NCBI GenBank assembly: GCA_902618945.1
Contig: CACNCK010000005.1
Coordinates: forward strand, 1-64,000
Origin: an uncultured SAR86 cluster bacterium
GTDB lineage: Bacteria > Pseudomonadota > Gammaproteobacteria > Magnimaribacterales > Magnimaribacteraceae
Direction of reading: 5' to 3'
DNA length: 64,000 nucleotides
The notes beneath the pieces are model-generated. The model was not told where the DNA came from. It did not search any database and saw only the letters and a program-made list of their open reading frames with translations. Shown here in pieces: positions 26,960 to 36,398 of this stretch. The first letter of the stretch is position 1, and every line of letters starts with the position of its first letter. Both the position numbers and the translations under genes were made by a program.

Positions 26960-27928
26960 ATGAAATATAGAAACTTAGGCAAATCGGGTCTGAAAGTTTC
27001 CGAACTATCATTTGGATCGTGGGTAACTTTCAACAAACAAGTAGATACCAAGCTTGCTGAGTCGATGTTTGGAACTTGCCTAGAAGCTGGCGTTAACTTC
27101 TTTGATAATGCTGAAGGATACGAAAGAGGACAATCTGAGATTGTAATGGGAAAGGCATTAAAAGCCCTAACAAATCCTAGAGACTCTTATTGCGTTTCTT
27201 CAAAGGTATTCTTTGGAGCGAGAGAAAATCCATTACCAACTCAAATCGGCCTTAGCAGAAAGCATATAACCGAAGCCTGTCATCAAGCATTAGAAAGACT
27301 ACAAGTAGATTATCTTGATCTCTTTTTCTGTCATAGGGCCGACCCTGATACACCGATAGGTGAAACTGTATGGGCGATGCATAATCTAGTTACCCAAGGT
27401 AAAGTTTTGTATTGGGGAACTTCAGAATGGACTGCTGAAGAAATTACAGAAGCATATGAATTTGCTTTTACGAATCACTTAACTCCTCCTTCTATGGAGC
27501 AACCACAATATAACCTTCTCGATAGAAATAGATTTGAAAATGAATACGGACCACTCTACGAGAAGTATGGTCTTGGAACTACTATCTGGTCTCCATTAGC
27601 TTCCGGTGCTTTAACAGGAAAATATCTTGATGGTATTCCAGAGGGCTCTAGAGCAACCTTATCTGGTTATGAGTGGCTCAAAAAAAGTATGGTAGAGTCT
27701 GATAGAGGTCAGGAGAGGATGGGAAGAGTCACAAAGTTAGCTCCTATTGCAGAAAAGTTAAATATCAATATGTCAAAACTTGCTATAGCCTGGTGTTTGC
27801 TAAATAAAAACGTCTCGACTGTAATCTTAGGAGCCTCAAAACTTGAGCAATTAAAAGAAAATCTTGAGAGTACTGAAGTTCTTCCTTTAATTGATGAGCA
27901 TATACAAAAAGAATTATTATCGATTTAA
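26960..27928 (+). CDS. Aldo/keto reductase (YghZ / Kv-beta-like)
   Basis: A 322-residue NADPH-dependent reductase of the aldo/keto superfamily. The start MKYRNLGKSGLKVSELSFGSW and the tetrad Asp49 (FFDNAEGY), Tyr54, Lys82 (SSKVFF) and His125 (FCHRAD) are visible, and ILGASKLEQLKENL binds the cofactor near the C-terminus. The subgroup includes potassium-channel beta subunits and bacterial YghZ, which reduce aldehydes such as methylglyoxal. It follows argD directly. The stop shares TTAA with the convergent thioesterase. Confidence 0.85.
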   Translation: MKYRNLGKSGLKVSELSFGSWVTFNKQVDTKLAESMFGTCLEAGVNFFDNAEGYERGQSEIVMGKALKALTNPRDSYCVSSKVFFGARENPLPTQIGLSRKHITEACHQALERLQVDYLDLFFCHRADPDTPIGETVWAMHNLVTQGKVLYWGTSEWTAEEITEAYEFAFTNHLTPPSMEQPQYNLLDRNRFENEYGPLYEKYGLGTTIWSPLASGALTGKYLDGIPEGSRATLSGYEWLKKSMVESDRGQERMGRVTKLAPIAEKLNINMSKLAIAWCLLNKNVSTVILGASKLEQLKENLESTEVLPLIDEHIQKELLSI

Positions 27929-28386
27929 ATCTTTAGTCTTAACTCAAAGTCTACTTCTCCCGTTGCAGAATGTTCATCCAACATTCCATTAAGATGCTCA
28001 ATCATTTCATCTTTCATCTCACAAGATCTTCGAGTACTCATATCTACATTGACCAAAATATTTTCTGTTATTGCAGAAACTTCACCGGACTCATTAAGAA
28101 TAACCCCTCCGTAATGGATTAATTTTGGTTTGATTGCAAAGTACCTAAAACAAGGCAAAGCAATTTCACCTTTTTTCATCTCTTTCAAATATCTTATATT
28201 CATTTCTAGAGTAAAAAATGAATAACCCTCCTTAAAGTAATCAGAGTTAAACCCTAAATTAGAATAAAAAGGAAACTCATCTTCAAAAATTTGAGCATAA
28301 TAGATCACGTTCATGTGACCGTTTAGATCACACATTTCTTCGGTTATAGTTACCTCATTACCTAAAGATGGAAATTTTTCTTTCAT
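27925..28386 (-). CDS. Acyl-CoA thioesterase, 4HBT-like hotdog protein
   Basis: A 153-residue hotdog protein. ITEEMCDLNGHMNVIYYAQIFED (about 14-36) resembles the Asp-x-x-x-His active-site region of 4-hydroxybenzoyl-CoA thioesterase-type enzymes, and LEMNIRYLKEMKKGE is the central strand. Substrate unknown. The ATG has GGAG eight bases upstream. It is 38 bases after parC on the same strand and may be read with the topoisomerase genes. Confidence 0.75.
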   Translation of the reverse strand: MKEKFPSLGNEVTITEEMCDLNGHMNVIYYAQIFEDEFPFYSNLGFNSDYFKEGYSFFTLEMNIRYLKEMKKGEIALPCFRYFAIKPKLIHYGGVILNESGEVSAITENILVNVDMSTRRSCEMKDEMIEHLNGMLDEHSATGEVDFELRLKI

Positions 28387-28424
28387 TGATTTCTCCAGTT
28401 AAAAGTATATTTATTTCTTAAAAT

Positions 28425-30671
28425 TTAAGACTGTAAGTTTTCTGGAGTAACTACTTCAACTTTATCAACTTTTCTAAAGCCTTTTGGTAAGAAGTTTCCT
28501 CTTCGTCCTCTGTTTCCATAAAAATTTTCTAAATCCTTAAATTTAATTGTGAAATGTCGTTTTCCACTTATCAACTTCAATTCTCTACCTTCACTTATTA
28601 CAGCCAACTCTTGTAAAAATTCTTCACCAGATTCAAAGTTTGCTTTTGGAATTCCAATAATTTTATTACCTTTACCCCTGGCTAATTGAGGTAATTCAGA
28701 ATGAGGGAAGACAAGCATACGACCTTGATTTGATATGGCAGCCAGCACATCTTTTTCATCTTCGATTAGTTTGGGAATCAAAACTTTTGCATTTTCTTGA
28801 ACCCTTATCGCTGCTTTTCCTGATTTATTTTTGGTTTGCAAGCCTCCAAGATTTGCCAGGAATCCATATCCTGACGAAGTTGCTAAGACAACCTTTTCTT
28901 CGGTTGTTCCAGAAATTACTCCCATGAAAGTTTCACCGGATTCTGCATTTAATCTTCCAGAAAGGGGTTCCCCTTGTCCTCTTGCAGATGGAAGTGAATG
29001 ACAAGGTAAAGTGTATGCCTTACCTTTGGAATCTAAGAATACAGCATTCTGATTGTTTCTCGATAAGGCTGATGAAAAATAACTATCCCCTTCCCTATAA
29101 TTCAAAGATTCTGGATCAATTTCATGTCCTTTTGCAGCTCTGATCCAGCCTCTTTCTGACAAAACAACCGTAACTGGATCAGACGATATCAATTCTGTTT
29201 CATCGAAAGCAGAAGCTTCCTCTCTTGTGACAATAGGACTGTTCCTTTGATCACCGTAAATCTCTGCATCAGCTTTCAACTCTTTTTTGATTAGAGTCTT
29301 GAGGCGAGTTTTGGAACCTAATAACTTTTCTAAATCTTTCCTCTCGGAGTCAAGATTACTCTGTTCTTCTTTTATTTTTATTTCTTCAAGCTTCGCAAGT
29401 TGTCTGAGTCTTATCTCTAAAATAGCATCAACTTGGACTACGCTTAATTTAAACTTTTTCTGTAATACTTTCTTCGGTTCATCTTCATTTCTGATGATAT
29501 TAATCACCTCATCAATATTGAGATAGATAACTAGAAGACCCTCAAGTATGTGAAGTCTATCTAAAACCCAATCCAACCTATACTGAAGTCTTCTCGTTAC
29601 TGTTTGAGATCTAAATTTTAGCCATTCTTTTAGAACAAGCTTAATATCTCTTGTTTGAGGTTTACCATTAAGGCCAATAAGATTCATATTTACCCTATAG
29701 TTCTTTTGAAGATCTGTTGTGGCAAATAAATGTTTCATGACTGCATCTTTATCGACTCTGTTAGATTTCGGTACTAGCACTAATCTAGTAGGGTTCTCTT
29801 CATCGCTCTCATCTCTTAAATCTACGATCATGGGAAGCTTCTTTGCATCCATTTGAAGTGCTATTTGTTCCAATATCTTTGAACTTGATGTTTGATGAGG
29901 CAAGGCACTAATGACAATTTCACCATTTTCAATACTATAAGTAGACCTCATTCTTACAGACCCCCTACCTGATTGATAAATTTCTTTGAGTTCTTCTTCA
30001 GATGAAATTATTTCAGCTTGAGTCGGGAAATCAGGTCCGGGAATAATTTTATAAAGTTCTTCAACAGAAACTTTAGGTTCATCCAGGATTTTAATACATG
30101 CGTTTACAACTTCATTTAGGTTGTGAGGAGGTATGTCAGTTGCCATTCCAACAGCTATGCCTGTAGCGCCATTCAATAATAGATTTGGTAACCTCGCTGG
30201 TAATACAGTAGGTTCTAGAAGTGTTCCATCGAAATTACTGTCCCAATCTATAGTACCTTGCCCAAGCTCTTCCAAAAGACTTTTCGCATATGGCGAGAGA
30301 CGGCACTCTGTATATCTCATTGCAGCAAAAGATTTTGGATCATCTATGGAGCCCCAATTACCTTGACCATCAATAAGGGGATATCTGGTCGAGAAAGATT
30401 GAGATAGAAGAACCATTGCTTCGTAAGCGGCTGTATCGCCATGAGGATGAAATTTACCTATTACATCTCCTACCGTCCTCGCACTCTTTTTATATTTAGC
30501 TGCTGAACTTAGACCTAACTCAGACATAGCATAGATAATTCTCCTTTGTACCGGTTTAAGTCCATCACCTATATGGGGTAAAGCACGATCAAGGATTACG
30601 TACATTGAGTAATCAAGGTATGCCTTCTCGCTAAACTGACTTAAAGATTGCTGTTCAAGTTTTTCAGACAT
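28425..30671 (-). CDS. parC: DNA topoisomerase IV subunit A
   Basis: The DNA-cleaving subunit of topoisomerase IV, which decatenates daughter chromosomes. The 748 residues match E. coli ParC. The active-site tyrosine is Tyr120 ([11 protein letters not shown]). The quinolone region reads [11 protein letters not shown], with Thr at the position of Ser80. GAT-like [16 protein letters not shown] and a shortened C-terminal beta-pinwheel (from about 500) follow. ParC rather than GyrA is supported by the short, GyrA-box-poor tail and by the eight-base overlap with parE. Confidence 0.94.
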   Translation of the reverse strand: MSEKLEQQSLSQFSEKAYLDYSMYVILDRALPHIGDGLKPVQRRIIYAMSELGLSSAAKYKKSARTVGDVIGKFHPHGDTAAYEAMVLLSQSFSTRYPLIDGQGNWGSIDDPKSFAAMRYTECRLSPYAKSLLEELGQGTIDWDSNFDGTLLEPTVLPARLPNLLLNGATGIAVGMATDIPPHNLNEVVNACIKILDEPKVSVEELYKIIPGPDFPTQAEIISSEEELKEIYQSGRGSVRMRSTYSIENGEIVISALPHQTSSSKILEQIALQMDAKKLPMIVDLRDESDEENPTRLVLVPKSNRVDKDAVMKHLFATTDLQKNYRVNMNLIGLNGKPQTRDIKLVLKEWLKFRSQTVTRRLQYRLDWVLDRLHILEGLLVIYLNIDEVINIIRNEDEPKKVLQKKFKLSVVQVDAILEIRLRQLAKLEEIKIKEEQSNLDSERKDLEKLLGSKTRLKTLIKKELKADAEIYGDQRNSPIVTREEASAFDETELISSDPVTVVLSERGWIRAAKGHEIDPESLNYREGDSYFSSALSRNNQNAVFLDSKGKAYTLPCHSLPSARGQGEPLSGRLNAESGETFMGVISGTTEEKVVLATSSGYGFLANLGGLQTKNKSGKAAIRVQENAKVLIPKLIEDEKDVLAAISNQGRMLVFPHSELPQLARGKGNKIIGIPKANFESGEEFLQELAVISEGRELKLISGKRHFTIKFKDLENFYGNRGRRGNFLPKGFRKVDKVEVVTPENLQS

Positions 30672-32550
30672 TAGCTAAGTTTCCTTTATCTTCAAGCCAT
30701 TCTTTTCTATCTTGAGACCTCTTTTTTGATAGCAACATATCAACCATTTGAGATGATTTATCTCCATTTTTAACTGTTAGTTGGACCAGTCTTCTTGCTC
30801 CAGGCAACATAGTAGTATCTCTTAGTTGGGAAGCATTCATTTCTCCTAGACCTTTAAATCTTTGAACTTCTATTTTTGTTCTTTTATTTTTCTTCTGTAA
30901 TTCATCCACCAATTTATCTTTTTCTGGATCATCTAAAGCGTAATACACATCTTTCCCTTGATCAATTCTGTAGAGAGGTGGCATCGAAACGAAGACTCTT
31001 CCTGCTTCTACTAAAGGTCGGAAATGCTTCAAGAAAAGAGCACATAATAAAGTGGCAATATGTAGTCCATCCGAATCTGCATCAGCTAAAATGCAAACTT
31101 TGCCATATCTGAGTCCATCTAAATTATTGCTTCCGGGTTCAACGCCAAGGGCGATTGCAATGTTATTGACCTCTTGAGAGGCTAATACTTCACTTACGTC
31201 TACTTCCCAAGTATTCATAATTTTGCCTTTGAGAGGGAGAATAGCTTGGAAGTTTCTGTCTCTTGCCCTTTTGGCAGATCCGCCAGCTGACTCTCCCTCC
31301 ACTAAAAATAGTTCTCCTTGCTCTGGATCATCAGTGGTACAGTCAGTTAATTTTCCTGGTAATGCAGGTCCTGATACTAATTTTTTTCTATCAACTTTCT
31401 TATTGCTCTTTTGTCTAGCTTGAGCATTAGCAATACATATTTCTGCAATAGTTTCACCTTCTTCTGTATGTTGATTGAGCCAAAGACTGAAAGAGTCTTT
31501 AATAATCTGTGAAGAAATATTTGTGAATTCTTTAGATGATAATCTCTCCTTGGTCTGACCAGTAAATTGAGGATCTTTTACTTTTGCCGAGATTATAGAA
31601 CTACAGTTTAGCCAAATATCGTCTGCCGTTAATTTAACACCTCTGGGAATTAAGCTCCTAAAATCACAAAACTCTTTTAGAGCTTCAGTAAGTCCTGATC
31701 TAGTGCCATTTACATGAGTCCCACCCTGAGAAGTAGGAATTAAGTTAACATAACTCTCAGATATAGGATCAGCTATTCCTTGTACCCATTGTAGTGCCCA
31801 CGTAAGACCTCCATCATCTGAAAGATACTCACCCTCAAAAGGATCTGAAGGAACTACTTCCCCTCCTTGATTTGAAGCAGCTAGATAAGAGGCGAGTCCG
31901 TCTACAAAACACCAACTTTCTGAATTTCCTGTATTTTCATCAAAAAAAGAAATCTTTAAACCCGGCGATAGAACTGCTTTGGCCTTTAAGGCTGCAGTTA
32001 GTTGAGTTACAGATATTTTCGCATTATCAAAATACTGTGGATCAGCTAAAAAAGTCACCTTAGTGCCTGTGTTCTTTTGTCCCACGCTATCGATAGTTTT
32101 GAGATCTATCTTTTTTTCACTATCTTCAAATCTTATTGAATACTTTTTTCCATCTCTTTTTATTTCTGCTTCCAGATAAAGTGACAGAGCATTAACAACA
32201 GAGACGCCAACTCCGTGAAGGCCTCCTGAGAATTTATAATCTTCATTAGAAAACTTTGCCCCAGCATGTAGCCTAGTAAATATCAATTCAACCGCAGGTA
32301 TACCTTCATCAGGATGGATATCAACCGGCATACCTCTTCCATCATCCTCTACACTCAAAGATCCATCTTTGAACAAACAAACACTGATCTTAGATGCAAA
32401 GCCTCCAAGAGCTTCGTCAATACTATTGTCTATTACTTCAAGAGCTAGGTGATTTGGACGAGATGTCTCGGTGTACATGCCCGGCCTTTTTTTGACAGGA
32501 TCAAGCCCAGAAAGGACTTCAATTGACTTTGCAGTATATTCTCTTGCCAT
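30664..32550 (-). CDS. parE: DNA topoisomerase IV subunit B
   Basis: The ATPase subunit of topoisomerase IV. The 628 residues include the GHKL ATP site [13 protein letters not shown] (about 38-50), [26 protein letters not shown], and the Toprim part with [30 protein letters not shown] split around 415-445 and [13 protein letters not shown]. Length under 650 favours ParE over the longer GyrB. Followed by parC with overlapping ends. Confidence 0.95.
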   Translation of the reverse strand: MAREYTAKSIEVLSGLDPVKKRPGMYTETSRPNHLALEVIDNSIDEALGGFASKISVCLFKDGSLSVEDDGRGMPVDIHPDEGIPAVELIFTRLHAGAKFSNEDYKFSGGLHGVGVSVVNALSLYLEAEIKRDGKKYSIRFEDSEKKIDLKTIDSVGQKNTGTKVTFLADPQYFDNAKISVTQLTAALKAKAVLSPGLKISFFDENTGNSESWCFVDGLASYLAASNQGGEVVPSDPFEGEYLSDDGGLTWALQWVQGIADPISESYVNLIPTSQGGTHVNGTRSGLTEALKEFCDFRSLIPRGVKLTADDIWLNCSSIISAKVKDPQFTGQTKERLSSKEFTNISSQIIKDSFSLWLNQHTEEGETIAEICIANAQARQKSNKKVDRKKLVSGPALPGKLTDCTTDDPEQGELFLVEGESAGGSAKRARDRNFQAILPLKGKIMNTWEVDVSEVLASQEVNNIAIALGVEPGSNNLDGLRYGKVCILADADSDGLHIATLLCALFLKHFRPLVEAGRVFVSMPPLYRIDQGKDVYYALDDPEKDKLVDELQKKNKRTKIEVQRFKGLGEMNASQLRDTTMLPGARRLVQLTVKNGDKSSQMVDMLLSKKRSQDRKEWLEDKGNLANV

Positions 32551-32563
32551 TTGGTTTTGGCAT

Positions 32564-32569
32564 ATTATA
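32564..32569 (-). promoter_or_regulatory. TATAAT -10 box upstream of parE
   Basis: A perfect TATAAT on the minus strand 14 bases before the parE ATG at 32550. Expected start of transcription would leave only about six bases of leader. No convincing -35 element. Confidence 0.35.
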
Positions 32570-32666
32570 ACCTCTGGGTAGCAAACTGAGTGACTAGAAA
32601 TTAAATATTATTTAGAGGTGAAGAATTATGTATTACTTTCAATCATAGGATTATTATTAACCTTCA

Positions 32667-33668
32667 TTGAAAAAGAATAATGTGAAAATAAAAATTACTC
32701 GTTTTGTTGATGAACCAATAATACCTCCATTTCTTGATCAGGAGATCGGCTCTAATATAAATGGTCCTTCTTTAATAAGAGCACCTAATTGGATTGCAGG
32801 CTTAGGAAAATACTATTTGTACTTTGCAGATCATAAAGGAGATAACATTAAACTTGCCTATTCAGATAACCTTGAAGGTCCCTGGAAGATCTTAAGTGGA
32901 GGGACATTAAAACTCGAGAATTCGTATTTTTTAAATGAAAAACCATCCATTCCTGATGATTTCAATGTTAATGACTTGGGAGATAGGGATGCCCATGTTG
33001 ATCTTATCGCACACATACCAACGAAAATTGATGACATGACCATTCCCCATATTGCTTCACCAGATGTCCATGTTGATCAAACTAATCAGAGAATAATCCT
33101 GTATTTTCATGGATTAGATGATTTTGGCCTCCAGAAGACAAGAGTGGCTACATCCAAAGATGGAATTAATTTTGTAGCAAATAAGAAAATAGTTGGATGG
33201 CCTTATTTTAGAAAATTTGCATATAAAGGTAAAAATTATGCGATATCTATGCCCGGCGTTATATATAAAAATACTGGAGATATAGAAGATTTCACTATTG
33301 TTAACCAAATAATGGAAACAGAAACGAGGCACTGCGCAGTGATGGTTAATGGTGATGAATTACTTGTCTTTCACACAAGAAAGGGAGACAAGCCAGAACG
33401 TATACTTCTCTCGACAATTGACCTTTCACTTCCATTAAATATGTGGAAAGCCTCTACACCGATCGAGGTTCTAAGACCTGAGAAGATTTGGGAGGGTGCT
33501 TTGTTACCAAACTATGAGTCTGTTGAAAGCGCAATAAATATTCCAGTTAATCAGCTTCGAGATCCAGCAATTTTTTTAGAAGACGGTAAAAACTATCTGC
33601 TTTATTCTCTTAGAGGGGAGAATGGTATAGGAATAGTCCAATTTTCTATTGAAAATTCTAAAAAGTAG
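32667..33668 (+). CDS. Five-bladed beta-propeller glycosidase-like protein (GH43/GH32 fold)
   Basis: A 333-residue protein without a visible signal peptide. NGPSLIRAPNWI followed by GKYYLYFADHKGDNIKLAYS, ASPDVHVD, and RDPAIFLEDGKNYLLYS are repeated 'blade' sentences characteristic of five-bladed propeller glycosidases. There Asp residues at blade starts serve as catalytic or structural acids. I cannot assign a family number or a substrate by eye, and catalytic residues are not certain. Start is TTG 32667 or GTG 32682; neither has a strong ribosome-binding site. It is flanked by parE (divergent) and the 39-residue peptide gene. Confidence 0.6.
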   Translation: MKKNNVKIKITRFVDEPIIPPFLDQEIGSNINGPSLIRAPNWIAGLGKYYLYFADHKGDNIKLAYSDNLEGPWKILSGGTLKLENSYFLNEKPSIPDDFNVNDLGDRDAHVDLIAHIPTKIDDMTIPHIASPDVHVDQTNQRIILYFHGLDDFGLQKTRVATSKDGINFVANKKIVGWPYFRKFAYKGKNYAISMPGVIYKNTGDIEDFTIVNQIMETETRHCAVMVNGDELLVFHTRKGDKPERILLSTIDLSLPLNMWKASTPIEVLRPEKIWEGALLPNYESVESAINIPVNQLRDPAIFLEDGKNYLLYSLRGENGIGIVQFSIENSKK

Positions 33669-33742
33669 CTATTTCACAGCTTTTTCACATTATATTCACA
33701 GAAATTATAGACTTACATCATTCAAAATGATATCTTGTATAT

Positions 33743-33862
33743 ATGGAAAAGATCGAAAAAACAGCAAGAAAAGTGTCCGAAGTAATATTGCCTACGCTTT
33801 ACCTAGCACCTTTGGTTCTAGGAGCCTATGGATTTATATCTTTTGTTCAATGGACAAGCTAA
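33743..33862 (+). CDS. Small membrane protein, 39 residues
   Basis: Reading from ATG 33743 gives a 39-residue peptide: MEKIEKTARKVSEVILP at the start and SFVQWTS at the end. A charged amphipathic N-terminus of about 14 residues precedes a hydrophobic segment from about residue 15 to 34 (VILPTLYLAPLVLGAYGFIS), so a single-pass inner-membrane peptide is likely. The stop overlaps the convergent gene by four bases (CTAA), the same tail-to-tail pattern as annotated pairs in this window. A possible promoter (TAGACT 33708, TATCTT 33731) ends six bases before the ATG. I do not recognise the family. Confidence 0.5.
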   Translation: MEKIEKTARKVSEVILPTLYLAPLVLGAYGFISFVQWTS

Positions 33863-34302
33863 TCTAGGCTTTGCTGCAGTAGACCAACTAAATCACTCAC
33901 TTTTCTTCTATGATGCATAGACCTTAACAGCCCGTAGGCACTTAATATCTCATTTTTTTTGTCACTACTCTCTAAAAACTCTACCTCTTTAGTCAACAGT
34001 GCCCTTAACTTTTGATTATTTTCATCTAGAAAGCTTATGGTTTCACTTCCAGAATCAGATGACTTAAAAACTTCCAACTGATCTGCATTAATTCTTGAAT
34101 GTGACAATAACCAATCAATTATGTCTTGATTCTCCTTTTCTAACAAAGTACCAGCTCCGTCCACCTTCATGGCAGAGATTAAAATAAGGGCGCCCCATGA
34201 ACCTAAACGAGATCTCTCATATTCATCCTCAATGAGTGGGCTAAATCTATTAAGTATTTCTTGAGCAGCATTTAAGAGAGCTACATTGATATCTGGTTTC
34301 AT
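33859..34302 (-). CDS. Hypothetical helical protein next to an APH-type kinase
   Basis: A 147-residue, probably all-helical soluble protein (MKPDINVALLNAAQEILNR...). It overlaps the kinase gene by four bases (ATGA) and is the last gene of the P450 operon. Small helical proteins (DUF6285-like) are often encoded beside ACAD10/11-type APH kinases in actinobacteria and proteobacteria; membership here is my guess from context and size. It may be a partner subunit of the kinase. Confidence 0.6.
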   Translation of the reverse strand: MKPDINVALLNAAQEILNRFSPLIEDEYERSRLGSWGALILISAMKVDGAGTLLEKENQDIIDWLLSHSRINADQLEVFKSSDSGSETISFLDENNQKLRALLTKEVEFLESSDKKNEILSAYGLLRSMHHRRKVSDLVGLLQQSLD

Positions 34303-35303
34303 ATCTTACTTTCCAACGTATTCAAAATTATTTCTAAATGTATGTCACCAGGTATCCAGGCAGAAAATAAATTAATAGGATCAATATTCTTTCCAGATTT
34401 AAACTCATTTCCAGCTGAAATCCATATAGCCATACCTTTGATTGCCGCAAAAAGTTCCCACCATTCAAGATCTTTTTTATCAACTTTGTGAGCACTGGAA
34501 TCTTCCCAAACATCAAGGGCTTCATCTCTTGGTATCAAATATGCTGGACGGTCTCTATCTTGCCAACTCCAAATTGGAGACAGTGCCCAACCTAGGTCTT
34601 CTAAAGGATCACCTAAATGAGCCATTTCCCAGTCAAGAATACCGGTTATTTTATTCTTAAAATAAAGGAAATTACCACTTCTATAGTCTCCATGAACCAT
34701 GCAAATATTGTTAGATTCTTTAGGAGGATACTTATATAAATATCTTATTCCGGCATCTAATATTGGTTCTACTCCAATTGAATCTTCTTCTATAACTTTT
34801 ACCCACTTATCCAATTCAGTTTTCCAAAAAGGTTTATCCAGATCTTTAGTAAAAGCTTTAAAGATTTCGTTATCTATTTTCTTTTTAGCTATTTCACCGA
34901 GAATTGACCAGAATTGAATGCCAATATCCTGTTCGTAAGGAGAGTAGCTATTAGGAGTAAAAGGATTTGCAGCTTCGCCATTCAACTCTCTCATCAACAT
35001 GAAAGGAGCATTGAATGTGGAATCATCTTCCGACATATCAATCAAGATTGGAACTGGAACATTGGATTTTTGAAAAGCAGAATAAGCTAAATATTCTATT
35101 CTTTGTTCAGTTTCTATAAGAGAGCTCTTTTGAGAAAGTCTTAAAATTAATCGTTCTTCACTGCCCAAACTATCTTTGAGTCTAATCTTATAAGTTTCTC
35201 GACTTGCTCCTCCAAAAATTCTTTCAAAACTCAGTAAAGAAAATTCTTTTTTAGATAGGTTGGAGTAATAAGAGAGGAAAGATTGAGAGAGTTTTTTAGA
35301 CAT
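34299..35303 (-). CDS. APH-family kinase, ACAD10/11 kinase-domain type
   Basis: A 334-residue aminoglycoside-phosphotransferase-fold kinase. The Brenner motif is His204-Gly-Asp206 with Asn211 (VHGDYRSGNFLYF), and the metal-binding motif is Asp224-Trp-Glu226 (GILDWEMAHLGDPLEDLGWA). HGDYRxGN with LDWExAxxGDPLxDLG is the wording of the kinase domain of ACAD10/ACAD11 proteins, which act on hydroxyacyl-CoAs, and not that of antibiotic kinases. The gene is co-transcribed with a P450 that could create the hydroxyl group. Gap to the AttH-like gene is four bases. Confidence 0.82.
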   Translation of the reverse strand: MSKKLSQSFLSYYSNLSKKEFSLLSFERIFGGASRETYKIRLKDSLGSEERLILRLSQKSSLIETEQRIEYLAYSAFQKSNVPVPILIDMSEDDSTFNAPFMLMRELNGEAANPFTPNSYSPYEQDIGIQFWSILGEIAKKKIDNEIFKAFTKDLDKPFWKTELDKWVKVIEEDSIGVEPILDAGIRYLYKYPPKESNNICMVHGDYRSGNFLYFKNKITGILDWEMAHLGDPLEDLGWALSPIWSWQDRDRPAYLIPRDEALDVWEDSSAHKVDKKDLEWWELFAAIKGMAIWISAGNEFKSGKNIDPINLFSAWIPGDIHLEIILNTLESKI

Positions 35304-35307
35304 ATAC

Positions 35308-36396
35308 CTAAGTATCTAAAAGGCTCTCGAATCCACTAGTTAGATGAGGACCTATAAGAAGTTGTTCTAATGCACCTATTCCCTTCTTAGATGATTTTCC
35401 TTCCAGTAACTCTACATCACAAATAGCTTGAATATGAAGGAATGGTGGATCATGTGGATCTTCGCTTAGATCATAAAAATCATAAAGTGATTGATTTTCG
35501 CCGTGGAACTTACCATGACCCCATTCGGGATGCATATAGCCTAATCCACACATGAAAATATGATATTTGGGAATTAAAGACCAAATTAATTCAGTGCCAT
35601 CATGTTTTAAAGCTGAGAATCGGGCTCGTGAGATTCTCCTTGTTCCATCTTTGTATTCAACTTCCTTTTTTAATTCATATAGTTTTATATTTTCGTTCTT
35701 ATTTTGAAGGACAGAATGGCAATTTGTTGCATATCCCTGCTCATCATCAACGAAATACAGATGAGAAGATTGATCTTTAAAATTTACAGGAGCCCATAAC
35801 CAATAAAATTGGGGTAATTTGATTGGTGGCACAATCTGTGAATCTTGCGCTCCAACAGGTCGAATGCCCCAGGATCTATCTCGAGTACCTACATATTTTT
35901 TTTCAGATAAATCAACTTCGTTGCTTTTGAACTTTATCAAGCCACTCCAATTACCATGTTGTGTCATGCGGGTTGAATCCATATAAATGCGAGGGCCATT
36001 TTTGATGGTCATTCTTGGTTCTTCCATAGGTTCAAATCTTCCTACAAAAGTTAAATTTGCAGATATTTCTTTGTCTTTATCGTCTATAAGTATTTTTAAT
36101 TTCTTTAGTGGCTCTAATATTTCTATCTTGAAAGAACCAACCTCTGTTTCCATTCTCTCGTGGTTCAAGACATCCGAATATCTGAAATTGTGTTGAATGC
36201 CATCTAACACCAAGATAAAGCTAGCATCTTTTATATTAAGATTTGGATAGACACAAAATGCTGCTCCAAAAAATATACTTCCATCTTCGCTATAACCATT
36301 AAAAAAATATCTATCATAGAAGTTTCTTTCAGTTCCTACCTCAGCAACAGGCGCAGGCAACTGATGAATAGGAAAATCGTCCCCTTTTGAAATCAT
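35308..36396 (-). CDS. AttH/CrtC-like lipocalin-fold protein of unknown function
   Basis: A 362-residue soluble protein. YDRYFFNGYSEDGSIFFGAAF near residues 28-48, MTQHGNWSG (about 144-152) and GTRDRSWGIRP (about 170-180) are the recognisable stretches. The last is the hallmark of the double-lipocalin family grouped with AttH, hydroxyneurosporene synthase CrtC and tocopherol-cyclase-like proteins. Such proteins bind or hydrate isoprenoid or steroid-like molecules; none with this exact form has a role known to me. It lies two bases after the P450 and four before the kinase, which argues for a hydrophobic substrate. Confidence 0.65.
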   Translation of the reverse strand: MISKGDDFPIHQLPAPVAEVGTERNFYDRYFFNGYSEDGSIFFGAAFCVYPNLNIKDASFILVLDGIQHNFRYSDVLNHERMETEVGSFKIEILEPLKKLKILIDDKDKEISANLTFVGRFEPMEEPRMTIKNGPRIYMDSTRMTQHGNWSGLIKFKSNEVDLSEKKYVGTRDRSWGIRPVGAQDSQIVPPIKLPQFYWLWAPVNFKDQSSHLYFVDDEQGYATNCHSVLQNKNENIKLYELKKEVEYKDGTRRISRARFSALKHDGTELIWSLIPKYHIFMCGLGYMHPEWGHGKFHGENQSLYDFYDLSEDPHDPPFLHIQAICDVELLEGKSSKKGIGALEQLLIGPHLTSGFESLLDT

Positions 36397-36398
36397 TT

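Noticed and set aside
30400-30450. Thr at the ParC position of Ser80 as a quinolone-resistance change
   Set aside because: Natural variation at this site is common in environmental bacteria, and Thr keeps the hydroxyl group; no resistance can be claimed.
33649-33867. A 72-codon plus-strand frame overlapping the 39-residue peptide gene
   Set aside because: Its translation has no coherent hydrophobic or conserved pattern, whereas the other frame gives a proper membrane peptide.
34299-35303. The APH-fold gene as an aminoglycoside-resistance kinase
   Set aside because: Motif wording and the P450 operon point to the ACAD10/11 kinase type.
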